Notes: generated by a model not told the origin, from the sequence alone. DNA of 64,000 nt from Amphiduros pacificus (GCA_949316495.1 OX439010.1:20651766-20715765), one strand, 5' to 3'; shown: positions 10,960 through 24,253, counted from the first letter of the stretch. Numbers and translations: made by a program.

Positions 10960-13900
10960 CACCATTGGGTCCGGCGAGTTAGCCCGGGTTATCCCATTTC
11001 TCCACGATTGAGCCAGTGGGTGCCGGTGGCGGAAGGTGGCGGACGCCGACCTCTGCCCTCTGAATTCGAATAGCCTTGGCAAATTCTGCGGGGCAAAATG
11101 GAGGATCCGGCGATCTGCCGCTCTCGCCGTCGGCTAGACAGCAGGTGCCAATCGTGTACAGCCAATGGCACATGCTGGAGTTTCGAAGAGTCTACCTGCA
11201 CAGGGGCCTGCCCCTGGCCAAATACACAAAGATGCTATGATTATGGCAATCCAAACCACCCCACCTGCCTATGTGAGGGCCAACAGGACGAACAACGGAA
11301 AACCGATTTCAGCCAAAACCCAGAGCTCATCTACGACTACAATACCCAGCCCTTTTGTAATAGGGTCCCAAGAAAGGTGGACAGGCACATCAAACAGTCT
11401 GCAGACAAGAACACCCGGGACCCCCCCAAGACGCAACAATGGCTCATGCCTCAATAAAACCATGATACATTGGCTGGAAAAACACATCCCCCAAACCATC
11501 AACAATCTCCCCAGTCTCACACAAAGCCCTATCAGAACTACTAAAAACCTATGACCCTGCCAGCTGGGACTTTTTAATAACAGTCTTCACTCACGGCTTC
11601 CGCCTTGACCTAGACAAAACGATCCCCCAAATTGTCTTGGACAGACAGCTTTCTGCCCAATCACCATACAAGAAAAACCATAATTCCACCCTTGCCCACC
11701 CCGAAGCAGAAGAGGAAAAACTAAAAAAGGAAATCAGAGGCCTCAGTGTCATATGCCACAATCTATGATGCCATTGCACTCATACAAAAAATTGGGCCAG
11801 GGGCAATACTCTTCAAAATAGACATAGAACACGCCTACAAGCTCCTCCCCATACACCCAGAGGACATATTGGGCCTAGCCATCAACTGGGAGAACAAAGT
11901 CTACTTCGATTGCACCATGCCTATGGGCTGCTGCACAGGCTGTGCCACATTTGAATAATTCTCTACAGCACTAGAATACATAGCGGAAATGGGTACGGGT
12001 CTCACATTTCTGGGCATACACCTTGACACGGAAAAAAGCAAGCTAACCTTCCCCTTGACAAACTGGAGAAATGCTGTGCCCTCTTCACGAAATACATTCC
12101 CCAGAAATAAATAACAATACAAAACCTCCAATCACTACTGGGCCTACTGAACTTGCATGCTCAGTGATAATTAAATTGATCAAAAGGTCTGCAAAAAGGT
12201 CATGTGAGCTTGATCCCATACCCACCTGGTTATTGCTTGAACTTACTGACGACCTCCTGCCCATCATTACTGCCATCATTAATAAATCACTGATGGTCTC
12301 AACTGTCCCTGACAAGATGAAAGTAGCCATTATACCACCCCTGTTAAAGAAACTGGGGCTGGAACTTATTGAGAAGAATTCCAGACCTGTCTCAAACCTC
12401 ACTTATATTTCAAAACTTACTGAAAACTTACTGTTGCTGACAAACTGATCCCCCACCTATTAAGAAATGGCCTTACTGATGAATTCCAATCTGCCTACAA
12501 AGAATTTCACAGCACTGAGTCTGCCTTACTGAGGGTGCTGAATGATATTTTGTATGACTTTGATCAGAAGAAATCAGTAATACTTGACCTCTCTGCTGCA
12601 TTTGATACCATTGACCATCAGATCCTGTTTGATAGATTGGAACACAGATGCAAGGTAAGAGGTCATGCACTTGCTTGGATCAAGTCATACCTCAGTGACA
12701 GAAACAGTGACGTGTGTTACAGTAGGAAAACATAGGTCCTCCCTTAGGCCGATCATATATGGGGTCCCCCATGGATCAGTTCTGGGCCCAACCCTGTTCA
12801 CCATTTACATATCACTGCTTGCTGATATCTTGGCTAAATATGGTCTACGCTATCATATTTACACGGATGACACTCAGGTCTACATCCCAGTTGACACACT
12901 ACCAGTCAACAGGCACGCCTCAGTATATGTAGGCTAGAGGCATACATTAGTGAGATCAGATCATTTCTGATCTTTAATAAGATGAAAATATATGATGGTA
13001 AGACTGAGATGCTGATCTTTACTGTAGGTACATCTGTTATCACACCTAAAGACTGTTGACCTTGGAGTGACCTTGACCATTTGACCATATATCAGGGAAG
13101 CTTAGAGAACTACACTGGCTCCCTATCTACGCTAGAATTGAATTTAAGATTCTTTTACTTACCTGGAAGGCTCTAAATGGTAAGGCACCGCCTTACTTAG
13201 GTGATAGGGCCTTTTCCTCCATCAGTCCTGTACTCTGGAATGCATTACCTAATGCGATTAGGAGCAGTACCTCAGTTAGAATCTAAGAATAGACTGAAAC
13301 CGCACCTATTCAGAACATATGTTCTTGAAGTGCTATGAACAGACTTGTCTGCGCTATACATATATTATTATTATTATTATTTTTTCCAGGGAGACTCTTC
13401 CTCTGCAGACTATACCAATTTCTGTGGAACATGAAGAATCCATAACCCAACCTCTCAATACGGCTTACAAAAGGGACTTACTCTATAGCAAAAATTCCTG
13501 GAGACTCAAAATGGGAAATCCCTATTCCTAGAACTCTCCTGGTACACAGATGACCAGCTTCACCTATACACTGATGCATAGGGAACTATCGGCTATGGCC
13601 TGTACCCAAATGGCAAATATGCCCTGGGCCGATGGTCCCCATCCTGGAAGTCCTACTCAATAGCCCTATTAGAGTTCTACCTCATCCTCCTCAGCTTCAA
13701 ACTTTTTGGCCAATCCCTCAAAAACAAAAGAGTGTGATTACACATGGATAACCAAGCTGTACAAGCCATAATTAACAACCAGTCCAGCACAGATCCACAC
13801 ATCATGGTCATGGTTAGGGACCTAACCCTCCAACTTTTAAAATCCAACACAAAACTAAAAGCAATCTATATCTCATCAAAAAAACAATATAGTAGATGAC

Positions 13901-15173
13901 TCTCTCTCCTGACAGCACATGGAGCTCTTCTGCCAAGTGGCTCCCGAGGCAGATTCCTGGCCAACCCCAGTTCCCACCCAATGGCCACCGCAGAACTACG
14001 ATCTCACATCCTGAGCCTACGAAGGAAGATTCTGATGCCAAAATCAATAAATCTATACCTACGAGCCTGGAAAACCCTACAGGAATTCAGAGCCAGGGTG
14101 GGAGACAACGAAGAACACATATCCAGCCACACCATAGCCCTTTTCATAGCCCACCGCAACCTAAATAACTACACCCTAATAAATACAATAAATACATATA
14201 TCAGTGCCATAGCATATGCCTACAAACTAAGTGACCTCCCAAGCCCAACCAACTCATTTCTAGCCCGGAAATTGCTGGAAGTAGTTGGGAAGGACAACCA
14301 TACACCACAAAAACAACCCATCTCCCCCAACCTATTAGAGAAACTCCTCCAACAACTAGACTATATGACAAACTATGACAACAAAGCCATGAAAGCCATA
14401 TTCACCCTTGCCTACCACTTATATGCCCGCATAGGAGAGCTTACCCTCTCAATGGAAACTATAAAAATATCACAAAAATCAACCAGCTTTCCATACCATA
14501 TGCCCAAAACACAGTGGGAAAAAGCGACATTGAGTTCCAACACTATAAACACAAATACACCCCAAAAAATAATAACCCAATAATAACCCTACTACCAACC
14601 GGCACCCCCTCATGCCCGGTATCTCACCTCATGGCATACCTACAGAACAGACCCAAAATTCCAGGGGCACTATTCCTCAAAGGTGGGGGCAAAAAAAAAA
14701 ACTAGGCATGAACTCAACCCTATTCTCCTTCTGCTTGGGCTGAGCCACAACAGCAGCCTCCCAGAGAGCATCAGACACCCATCTCTGCCTTCTGGGCAGG
14801 TGGCGTAGCAATGCCTTCCTTAAATAGTATGCCCCACAACCCTCACCCTGTCAAAACCACAATAACAGGCTGTTCGGGGAGGCAATCCAGGGGTTGCTTG
14901 GCCTGCTCAACCCCACCACCAGCAAGGGGAAACTCCGGCAGCTTCTGGGGTCCCAACTCATGGAATAAAACCGTCCAAGATAAAAGGGGCAAGCTAAACC
15001 AGGTAAAAAAGGTAAGAATTATAGGGGATGGGAGTAACTTGGGGAGATGGGAAGCATGTAAACCAGGGATTGCATTGTGGGGAGGGAATTAAACAATGAG
15101 GGAAAGGATGACTCTCTCTCCTGACAGCACATGGAGCTCTTCTGCCAAGTGGCCCCGGAGGCAGATTCCTGGC
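10960..15173 (+). mobile_element. DIRS-like tyrosine-recombinase retroelement, decayed fossil
   Basis: Parts run in the order expected for DIRS elements. A gag-like segment with a Cys/His finger lies near 11170-11280. A reverse transcriptase follows at about 11750-12160 (ILFKIDIEHAYKLLPIHP is the DIRS-type core). Next come a continuing RT/RNase H region at 13385-13960 and a tyrosine-recombinase/integrase-like domain at 13981-14700 (RSHILSLRRKILMP, HLYARIGELTL). A segment of about 67 bp at 13894-13960 recurs at the 3' margin (about 15107-15173). A LINE is inserted in the RT region. The element is clearly broken in many places and looks old. The outer ends are approximate. Confidence 0.75.
12162..13385 (+). 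mobile_element. CR1/L2-like LINE inserted in the DIRS-like fossil
   Basis: This 5'-truncated copy starts just before the reverse transcriptase. Recognisable blocks are CELDPIPTWLL, DEFQSAYKEFHSTESALL, ILDLSAAFDTIDHQIL, GVPHGSVLGPTLFTIY and the YADD-type box YTDDTQ. The C-terminal tail (FSSISPVLWNALP-like, LKPHLFRTYVL) and a short (ATT)n tail at about 13362-13380 follow. Frames shift several times and the RT-to-tail segment has an internal deletion, so it is dead. The flanking DIRS-type RT sequence resumes on both sides, proving insertion into that element. Confidence 0.8.
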
Positions 15174-15242
15174 CAATATGGTAGTTTAATGGGAATAGAT
15201 AGTCTCAAAGCACCGGGAACATGTGTGAACTTCTTTGACACA
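15174..15242 (+). repeat. 69-bp exact copy of the CHSY1 5' leader segment
   Basis: The segment beginning 'caatatggtagtttaat' and ending 'cttctttgacaca' matches 17958-18026 base for base as read. It abuts the 3' margin repeat of the DIRS-like fossil directly. The direction of copying cannot be told from the sequence. Confidence 0.85.
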
Positions 15243-15277
15243 TTACAACAGGACAGAATGAAATAACCCACACCCAA

Positions 15278-15504
15278 TTGTAAATATTGTAAATAAGTTC
15301 ACTGCTAACCCTATCTAATTAAGAAGGGAACCATTACTATGTTCAATATTAATGTTTAACTGTCAATGGGTCTACCCAAATATGGGCCAAGTCCAGTTGT
15401 AAACAAGTTCACTGTCAAACATATCTGAGATTAAGAATGGAACCATTATTACTATGTTCAATATTAATGTTTAACTGTCAATGGGTCTACCCAAATATGG
15501 GCCA
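15278..15504. repeat. 110-bp tandem duplication
   Basis: Two copies share 'aagttcactg', 'ccattactatgttcaatatt' and 'tgtcaatgggtctaccc'. The offset is 110 bp (15288 and 15398). The second copy carries small insertions. No gene. Confidence 0.8.
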
Positions 15505-16663
15505 GAGCCACTCAACAAAGAAACTGTAAGAGACTGTTGCAAACAATATAACCCATAACGTTAAGCTAAAGCTAATATTACATACATTCAGGCAAGGTAC
15601 AGATTTACACTGCCTGAGGCAATGAAAAATCAAATGACGCATAATAGCTGTAGAAATATATATTTTATTATCATAAATAAAGATATTAATATGGTCTGTC
15701 ACCAAAAACCTGGTTGCTGTTGTTAGTCACTCCCTCAAGGGCAAGGAAATAGCATAAAAGATTTTTAAAAACATCATAATTCAATTTTCTCACTTGTAAA
15801 ACTGAACAATTATCAAGATTTCCATGACGAATCAATGTTTTTTGCAGTGCCTTCATGAGGGATGCTAATCAGAAATTATATGCTAGTGAGAAATTAATGT
15901 GGCATTTAGATTTTACATATTTCAAAGAAATTTGATCATCTCCAAGATGGAAACAAAATTTATAAAAAAAAAACCCAGACCATCGGAGATAGCTTAATCA
16001 TATTAATTTCATACTTAACAAATCCGAAACACCGTTTTCTTTTTGATCCTCTACATGTAGGTTTATCAGCTCAAAATGGTACCACTTTAGATTGGAGGGT
16101 GAAGTGAATTATGTTATATCCAGACGAAAGTGTGAGTATTTAACTTGAACTGACTTGCACTGAAAATCAGACAAAGGAACCAAAACAACGAAAGCCAGTT
16201 GAAACTGGTGATATGGCACCCAATGTGTGTACGTGATGGTAGACCATCATTCACTTCAGTTTTATTTTGTTGGTTTACAAGATCTGTTCATGTAGAGAAA
16301 GCATATATGGATTGTATAGTTTGATATATTTCTCACGTCTTAGTTGATATAATTTGTGTAAATCTGAATCACTGCCCCAATCTGCCTTAATTTTACTATC
16401 TTACTTTGATCATGGCCTATTTGTTGAACTTCAGCAAGTCAAGGTACTGCTAGGTTTTGTATAATGGGATCTGTATAAGTGACACCCGGCGGTGACAATA
16501 CACAAGTGGAAGATACAGACATTAAGAACTGACCAGCTGAGAGAGTTACAAAAGTAGGAGACAGTTATACACTTGAAAGACTTGTAATTATACATAAAGA
16601 ACAGACTAATTACAATACAGCTTACAGACAACTTCAGAAGACATACATCTGACGTAATCTTAC

Positions 16664-16695
16664 CTGAGAACAATATAGATTATTATTGCTCTCAG
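16664..16695. repeat. 32-bp hairpin element, copy 1
   Basis: The left half 'ctgagaacaata' pairs with the right half 'tattgctctcag' around a short AT loop. Near-identical elements lie at 16920-16950 and 62138-62169. Confidence 0.6.
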
Positions 16696-16919
16696 ATCTT
16701 ACACAGGTGAGATTGAGGTACAGAGATGAGAGAGAGCTACAGATTAAAGACACAGTTACACACGTGACAGACCCATTACACAGACCCAGCTACATGAGTG
16801 AGACACAGCTATGAGAGTTATGAGAGATAATGAGAGATAATGAGAGATAACTACAAGGGATGGGGATAAAGAAGTGACTTTAACTTTGCACAGGTAAGAC
16901 ACAGCACCATAGGTAATAG

Positions 16920-16950
16920 CTGAGAGCAATATATTTATTATTGCTCTCAG
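16920..16950. repeat. 32-bp hairpin element, copy 2
   Basis: Perfect arms CTGAGAGCAATA / TATTGCTCTCAG with an AT-rich loop. Same family as 16664 and 62138. Confidence 0.65.
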
Positions 16951-17137
16951 TTAATAGACAGCTAAATAAGTGACAGAACGTTTTATATAAATGAGAGACA
17001 ATTAAGCAAGGGTGAGTTTCACTTAAAGAATTATACTTTACTCGTGGTATTTGTGTGGCAGCAACGTAAGTGAGACATGTGTGCAAGTGAAAGAATGTTT
17101 TGCACAAATGACACACCGAGAACAAACTATGCACACT

Positions 17138-17575
17138 TAAGGGGCGATCCATTTGATTTTTGTGGGGTGGGGTGGGACAGCAGTACTGGATGAATAAATT
17201 TTTTTTCTTTGGTAGGGTGGATGAATAATTTTTTTTTCTGGTGTGGGGTGGGTGAATAAATTTGTTTTCTGGTGTGGGGTGGGTGAATAAATTTTTTTTC
17301 TTGTTAACAATCCGTCATTAATTACTGGGCGGGGCAGGACAAAACTACAAAATATAAACCATCTAAGGGGCGATCCATTTGATTTTTGTGGGGTGGGGTG
17401 GGACAGCAGTACTGGATGAATAATTTTTTTTTCTTTGGTAGGGTGGATGAATAATTTTTTTTTCTTTGGTAGGGTGAATGAATAAATTTTTTTTCTGGGA
17501 TGGGGTGGGTGAATAATTTTTTTTCTCCAAAATCTCCCACCCCACCCCACAAAAATCAAATGGATCGCCCCTAAG
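17138..17575. mobile_element. Foldback MITE with (G/C)-rich terminal inverted repeats
   Basis: The left terminus 'aggggcgatccatttgattt' plus 'ttgtggggtggggtggga' occurs twice (17140 and 17367). Its reverse complement closes the element at about 17537-17573. The interior is made of 'gggtgaataaattttttttc'-type units. The layout suggests a short copy (17367-17573) plus a second, partial left end, either by tandem duplication or nesting. Target duplication was not resolved. All frames here are repeat artefacts. Confidence 0.75.
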
Positions 17576-17791
17576 AGACAGCTTCATAAGTGAAAGACAG
17601 TTACATAAGTGTAGAACAGCTGTACATTAATTTAGGTTAATGCTATATTTTTAATGACATTTAGATTCATAAACGAGTGATAAACACCCAGAGGCAAATC
17701 AGTAAAATACGTCTATAATTTACAGAAATCCTTTCAGCTCCAGGTTAGTAATGCATCCCACCGAGAGCCTCAAATGGGAACTTCCGATTAA

Positions 17792-17820
17792 TGACGTCAC
17801 GAAAAGTGCCAAGATGGCGC
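17792..17820 (+). promoter_or_regulatory. Probable CHSY1 core promoter: CRE and YY1-like sites
   Basis: A full palindromic CRE (TGACGTCA, 17792-17799) is followed 10 bp later by CCAAGATGGCGC (17809-17820), a YY1-type motif that often sits at or just after TATA-less start sites. This lies 310-340 bp upstream of the CHSY1 start codon. That it is the transcription start is inference. Confidence 0.5.
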
Positions 17821-17957
17821 GGATGAAAGGAAGATGAGCATGACGAGCTGCGGAGGAAAACGGATAAAAAGCTGATAATCCAGGACTTACACAACACTCA
17901 TTATGGCTCCACCGCGGGAAGGACATTATGGTATTATGAGGAGAAAGTTATGAGACT

Positions 17958-18026
17958 CAATATGGTAGTTTAATGGGAATAGATAGTCTCAAAGCACCGG
18001 GAACATGTGTGAACTTCTTTGACACA
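17958..18026 (+). repeat. 69-bp segment of the CHSY1 leader duplicated at 15174
   Basis: Identical as read to 15174-15242, and located 107 bp upstream of the CHSY1 start codon. It probably lies in the 5' untranslated region. Confidence 0.85.
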
Positions 18027-18132
18027 GGATTTGTGGGAATTCACAAAATAGTTCACAGAGTGGCACATTTTGTGTCCCAGAGGAATCTGCGACTGTTTGT
18101 CAAGTTTCAAAAGTTGATGAGAAGTTTGAACA

Positions 18133-18996
18133 ATGGGCAGACAGTATAGTTGGATATCTAGTCCTGCCCTGGGGGTGTTAGTAGGGATCATGTGCGGGGT
18201 GTTACTGGGACCCCTCACCAGATCTTTACTTCTGACTCCCCACTGCCCCGACCCTCTTCTCACAGACCCTGAACAGAGAGCAGGCGGCCTGAAACTTGAC
18301 ACCCAAGACAGGCAGATGGGAGAGACAGGCCAAATTGACAACATATACCAAGACACTGGGGATCTATCCCAGGCTGAGACCAGACAGCGACCCAGTGAGA
18401 ACCCAGACACCTCCAAGGCAGGCCGACACTTTATACTGGTGGGAGTAATGACTGCTCGCAAATATGTTGATAGTAGGGCGCTCGCTGCCTACCGGACTTG
18501 GGCCACAAATATTCCAGGAAAAGTGTTGTTTTTTACTAGTGAGGGAACGTCATTACCAGAGCACCCTGAAGTTCCCATCATATCCTTACCAGGTGTGGAT
18601 GATTCTTACCCTCCCCAGAAAAAATCCTTCCTCATGTTTAAATACATGCATGATCGTTTCCGAGACAAGTTTGAATGGTTCGTGAGAGCTGATGATGATG
18701 TTTATATAAAAGGCGATAAATTAGAACAATTTTTGATGTCAATCAACAGTAGTAAGCCCCAGTTTATTGGCCAAGCTGGGCTGGGAACACTTGAAGAGTT
18801 TGGGCTACTGGCCTTGGACCATAATGATAATTATTGTATGGGAGGTCCAGGCATTGTGATGAGCCGGGCCACCCTCAAGCTGATGGCACCACACGTTAGC
18901 TATTGCCTTAAGAATCTCTACACCACACATGAGGATGTAGAAGTTGGCAGATGTGTACGCAAATTTGCTCAAGTCTCTTGTACATGGGCATTTGAG
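18133..18996 (+). CDS. Chondroitin sulfate synthase (CHSY1-like), coding exon 1
   Basis: This exon encodes residues 1-288 of a Golgi type II membrane enzyme that builds the GlcA/GalNAc chain of chondroitin. Residues about 11-33 form the membrane anchor, followed by a low-similarity stem. From about residue 97 the N-terminal GT31 (Fringe-like) domain matches CHSY proteins: LVGVMTARKYVDSRALAAYR, VDDSYPPQKKSFLMFKYMHD, the metal-binding RADDDVYIKGD, CMGGPGIVMSR and TTHEDVEVGRCV. The start is the first ATG after an in-frame stop at 18127. The exon ends GAG|gtaaga, phase 0, and the reading resumes at 33108. The whole protein is 849 residues (human CHSY1 is 802). CHSY1 rather than CHSY3 is a vertebrate distinction; this may be the single ancestral gene. 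Confidence 0.95.
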
Positions 18997-19439
18997 GTAA
19001 GAAACTATTTTCAAAACTTAACCTAAAAGTGTATTCTGAATAAGATGAGATCGGTATACTTTATTTTTCCATTCATTATACCATTTTGTTCTTCATTATT
19101 CGTAATGAATCTTTAATTCAATATTTTAGTCAAACTGTAGCATTTATCAGTCAGAGCCTACCATTTATATTGTCAAACAGAAATGTGACAAAACAAGATC
19201 ATGCATGGCATTCGCATGACATAATCTGGTCATGCACAGCTGTTGCATGGCACTCTTTGGCACCTTGTGTAGCACACCTCTATACATGACGAAATAAATG
19301 TTTGTCTAAAACTTGTTTGTACCTGTCAACAGTAGTTCTTGAAGTGGAGCATCAAAATAATAAAAATTATCTATTAATTGGTCAAGTATGTACACCTTGA
19401 ACAATTGAGGGCAGGGCCACTGCATGACCATATTATACC

Positions 19440-19600
19440 ACACACTAAGTATGCATGACCAAATATGACACAAATTATACATGCATGACCAAATATGACA
19501 CAAATTATATATGCATGACCAAATATGACACAAATTATACATGCATGACCAAATATGACACAAATTATACATGCATGACCAAATATGACACAGTTGCTGT
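19440..19600. repeat. 30-bp tandem repeat
   Basis: The unit 'catgcatgaccaaatatgac' plus 'acaaattata' occurs about five times. Because 30 bp is ten codons, both strands stay open. Confidence 0.85.
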
Positions 19601-20634
19601 ATATGACCAGATAAAGTCACACTTTGGCCATGCATGACTTCATTTGTTCATGTTTCTGCATAAATAGGTAGATGGTGGGCTCCAATTCTAAGTGGTCAAA
19701 AAGAGGTAGAATGACCATGTTGACCGGTCAATTGTTTGGTATATCATAGTGTGCATATTGGTCAGATATGCTGAGCTTTGTAATAAAATGAAATCAAAAT
19801 GGCATGTCAAATGGTCATTGAACTCTATAAGTGGTTGCTTTAGATAGTTTTAATGACGTGATGATAATGTTTATCTGCATGAAAGCATGCTCCATACAGT
19901 GAGTAAATTATATGGGCTGCCCACCACTGCCACATTGTGTCTGGTCAGCTGGGATGCAGGAGAGGGTGTGAGTGCTGGAGGGCTGCATCTGGAGCATGCT
20001 GGCCAGCTTGATGCACAACATACGGGAGGGCAGTAAGAGGTCATTTATTTAGGGTCGCTCGGTGCTTTCAACATGTTCCAATGTCCACCTCGCAGTCAGT
20101 TGAGTGCCTACCAAAGCACCACTTCTCTCTCACATCGGTCCCTGCTGTCAATGATAAAAAAGGATCAGGATCGGCTGCAAGTCTATGGACTATTCATAAA
20201 AATCTGGCTGTGAACTGATTGGTAAAAGAATTTTGAACGTCATCACAGGCAATGTTGGCAGAGGCAGTGGGAAGATTGAATGAATGGCATTGCTACCAAC
20301 TTTATGCTGAGTATCAGTTGAGCCCCTGATACAAAGTTTAGTCCAGTTATGAATTTGAACATACATATTTAATAGATTAATTAATACACATATGTACCAG
20401 TCATTATTACACAGGGGAATGGCCAATGATAATCCCTTGGTTTGGTTTTGTGCTGTGTTGTTTGGCCAGGTTGTGCACCAGGAACTCTTCTCCCTTTGTC
20501 CTCAGTGGGGACAGTGATGTGTCTATTCTGAGCAAAGATTTAAATATGCTGTACGATCCACAAAAGTACAGGTCCAATTTTCTGTACTTTTGCATCATAG
20601 ATATTTTGTGATTTATTTTGGTTTAAGTTTTTAT

Positions 20635-21000
20635 GTAATCAGATTTTCAGGCCCTTTTTCCTTGCATAATAAAATAAACTTTGTGATCAAATGATAATTA
20701 GTGTACCCATCATATTTCCCCAACATAGATGAGTCTTCTGTTAAAATCCAAAACATTCAGTGAACACTGTCAATAAACTTTGCTTAGCTGACCAGTGATT
20801 TAGTGCAAACATCTACCTACCAACCATGGGGCATCATATTGGGAGAGTGAAGTGATTTGGGCTACAGAGGCCTGTGTCCATTAGTCTATATACTAACACC
20901 CATACTAAGAACAAGAAAAGTACTGGGCATTTTCAGCAAACGATATCCTGGCAGGAGTATTCTGGTTGATCTGCCCATGACCTCCATGATTTCATATTGA
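20635..21000. repeat. Dispersed repeat copy C
   Basis: Homologous to 3850-4140, with the shared words 'ttccttgcataata', 'cccatcatatttcccc' and 'gtgatttgg.ctacagag'. Same orientation as copy A. Confidence 0.5.
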
Positions 21001-24000
21001 CTAATAATTTTTTGGTTTTGATTGAAACATCCATTGAACGATTCCTCAAAGCAAGAACTGGCTGTATTTCAGATTACTTTTTCTAATGGAAACATTTAGT
21101 ATGCTCAGAACTGTGGAAAGAAAAAAATGCCAACATTGCAGACTTGTTGCTTTGAATGTATTTCCAACACATATATAACTGTTTTTATGAACAAAAAATA
21201 TTTACATATATACTTCATTTTATATATTTCTGTGCTACCCATGTTACTGTTAGTTGACCAACAAAAATAACCTTGTTTCTGGCAAAATAGAATGGAGATA
21301 GATTTGTTTGCTGATAAAATATATTGAGAATTGAGATATATACACATGAAAATATTGTTAAAAAAGTTTTTAAAAAATCTTGAGGTTGCTAGATTGAAGC
21401 AATGTAGGTACGGAAATCAGAAACAATCTTTCTTTTTTCAGGGTTTTTATGAAAAAGTGAGCGTGTTATGCCCTGCATGTTTCATATTTCTGGTGAAAAG
21501 ATCATCTACACTTCTGAATATTATCACTTTGAATGAGATGATGTGTCTTTTTGTTAAAATGAGCATGTTTAAAATGTCAGCAGGATCGATGTCATGATAG
21601 AATTATTAATTATTCATTTTGAAATTCATGGATAAAGTTTGTTGCGTAATGAAAGTTGTTAATTGGTTGATTTGGGATTTAATGATAAAACATTGAATAG
21701 TTTTCCTGTTGGTGTCATATCTTACACATTTTCTCCTATAGATTCAGCTTCTATTTATGGCTGCAAAATAATGAAATCCCAAATTAAAAAAAAGATATTT
21801 TCATTGCTGTTAATTACAGATGATAAACAAATGGAGAACAGCATGGAGAAGATCAGAATTTTCCACATTATTGGGAAATTGGTATTAGTTTTCCACTAGG
21901 AAGTCCGTTTTTAATTTTCCAACTATTTGCATACACAAATATTTAACATTTTCAGTGCAGATAGGTAAAAGATTGAACATGGTGAAACCTGATTTTGAAA
22001 GAGATCCAATCCAAAATTGGATCCTGACATCATTTTGTGCCAAGCAGGAGAAAAGCGTGACAAAATAGTGACACGTGAGAGATGTGCTCAGCCAGATAAT
22101 GCCACGCCATGACCAAGCATGACCTTATAGTCACATTCATGTATGCACTACCGTTTATAGTCATCTTCATGTGTGCATGACCTTCATGATGGCATGGCCT
22201 TATATAGTCATCTTCATGATGGCATGACCTTATTTAGTCATCTTCATACATGATAGTATTTTGTCATCTTCATGCATGAACTTATTTAAACCTTGTTTAG
22301 ACTGATTCATGAATGCCTTAAGTTTTGTAATCAAACCAGATGGGAAAACAGAGTACAAAAAATATCGATCATGCAGTATGGTTTTTATAAATACTACATG
22401 CTTATATGTAGTATTGTTTTATTTATGTCATATGTACGAATATCATAAATACACAAAAAGTACACCAGTTGGGGCCAAGGTTATACAGGCGGGAGAGGAG
22501 TTGGCATGGACTGTGTGGGATGTTGGTATGTTCCCGCAGCAAGTAGCTCAGTTGCCACTTCACTTATCAAGGCCCAGACTGTGGAATTAGGTGGCATATT
22601 TGTGTAGTCCCCCACAGGAGGAGACAATCATGCCAATATTGCTGTGTTTTGCTGACCTTTATCATTTAGATCCCCCCAAATAAATATCGTACAATAAAAC
22701 CACATCACAACGGAATATTAAACCATATTATGCCCTGCGTGAGCAGTCATATCTGAACATAGATCTATCTATATGACAGTCATGCATGATCCTGACCCAT
22801 GAGGTCATAAGACCCTCTGATATGACCACCATATCCCAGGCTGGGTGAGTTACCCATTGGATTCTTATATATATACCTATACCAAATGACCTTTTTTCCA
22901 CATGATTTGTTCCATGTCCCAGTATTTTTCATTTTGATCAGTCTGTCAACCATTGCAGCATGATTCTTTTTAACCAAAATAAACTGAATGGGAATGACAC
23001 AGTTAAGCATGCACTATGCAGTGGACTCCGATTTATTACTTCATTTCATGCCATTTATCATCATGTCTCTTCCTACTGAGTTGTATGTGCTGAGATATAT
23101 GGCAGCAAATGGCACAGTGATCATCATCTGATGACTGCTCTCACCATCTATAAGCCTGTGGCCTATTTTACATATTTACATAAGGCCTCAGTTATATACA
23201 TGTATTAAGTCAAAAATAGTTCCCTTCCAAACTCTTCTTTGGAATGGGTGAACCTTATTACTCTAAGGGTGAACTAAGAGTTTAAGATAAAAGAAAGAAA
23301 CTTATGCAAAAGAACTGCAAAAGAACTTATATTAGCTGTAATACTGTTGTTTAATTTCATATAAAATGTTTTTTATCAAAATGTATGCATCTGATCCATA
23401 TGTGTATTGGATATTACACAAGCATTATGTAATATTGATGTAATGACTGCAAATAGCTTGTGGCAAGATCTTAAGATTGAGACAACACAGTGTGGTGATA
23501 GGAACATGCCACTCTGACTGCAGAAACAACAGAGATGTTTGGATACACAGATGTTATCAGGGTTTAGATAAAGCGGGGAACTTGGGATGACAGGTCTGAT
23601 GTAACAAGTCACTTGTGTGTTTATTTACACCTCCTGAATGTGCAAGGTTAGCCCTTCTCCACTGCTTGGCTCCAACCGCAGGTCGCTTGTAATCTTCAAT
23701 ATACAAACACTTTGCTCCCATCCATACATTTGTAAATTGCTATTTATTTAATGTCACAGCAATCATCAATATATACTTTAGCACTCTCAGTTTAATGGGC
23801 CCTGGTTGGTGATAGCAGTGGCAAGCTGCTATTTCTATTGGAGACTGATGGCATGCATTGATAAGCTCTGTACTCTTCATGTTCATGGCCAAAGATAATT
23901 AAATAGCACCCTTGCGTCCAATAACATGTCATAAAAACAATTTAACATTTTAAACTTATTTTATTTTTATTTTTGGTCAAATGTGATCAATGAAATTATT

Positions 24001-24253
24001 ACTGAAGCAATGTTTTTTCATTGGCTTGAACTATGATACCAAGGAAACAAGCTTCATTTTCTGGAGGCATGACTAAAAAAATGGTGAAATGAAAATTGGT
24101 GAAGGAAATTTTATTTGTCATATCTCCATGAATTTGTCATTTTTATGGGGATTCAACATACATTTATAAGCACTATGCTGAACAGTGAGGCAGTCAGTCC
24201 TCCACATTCCTCTACCTTCAAAGCCCTCAATTGTGGCAGTACTGGTCAAAGAT

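Larger units (their letters stand above)
15505..17137. other. Gene-free upstream DNA of CHSY1
   Basis: There is no coding region. From about 16690 the sequence has loose purine-rich repeats ('gagagataat', 'cagttacacacgtgacag'-like). Two copies of a small hairpin element are present, listed separately. Confidence 0.5.
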
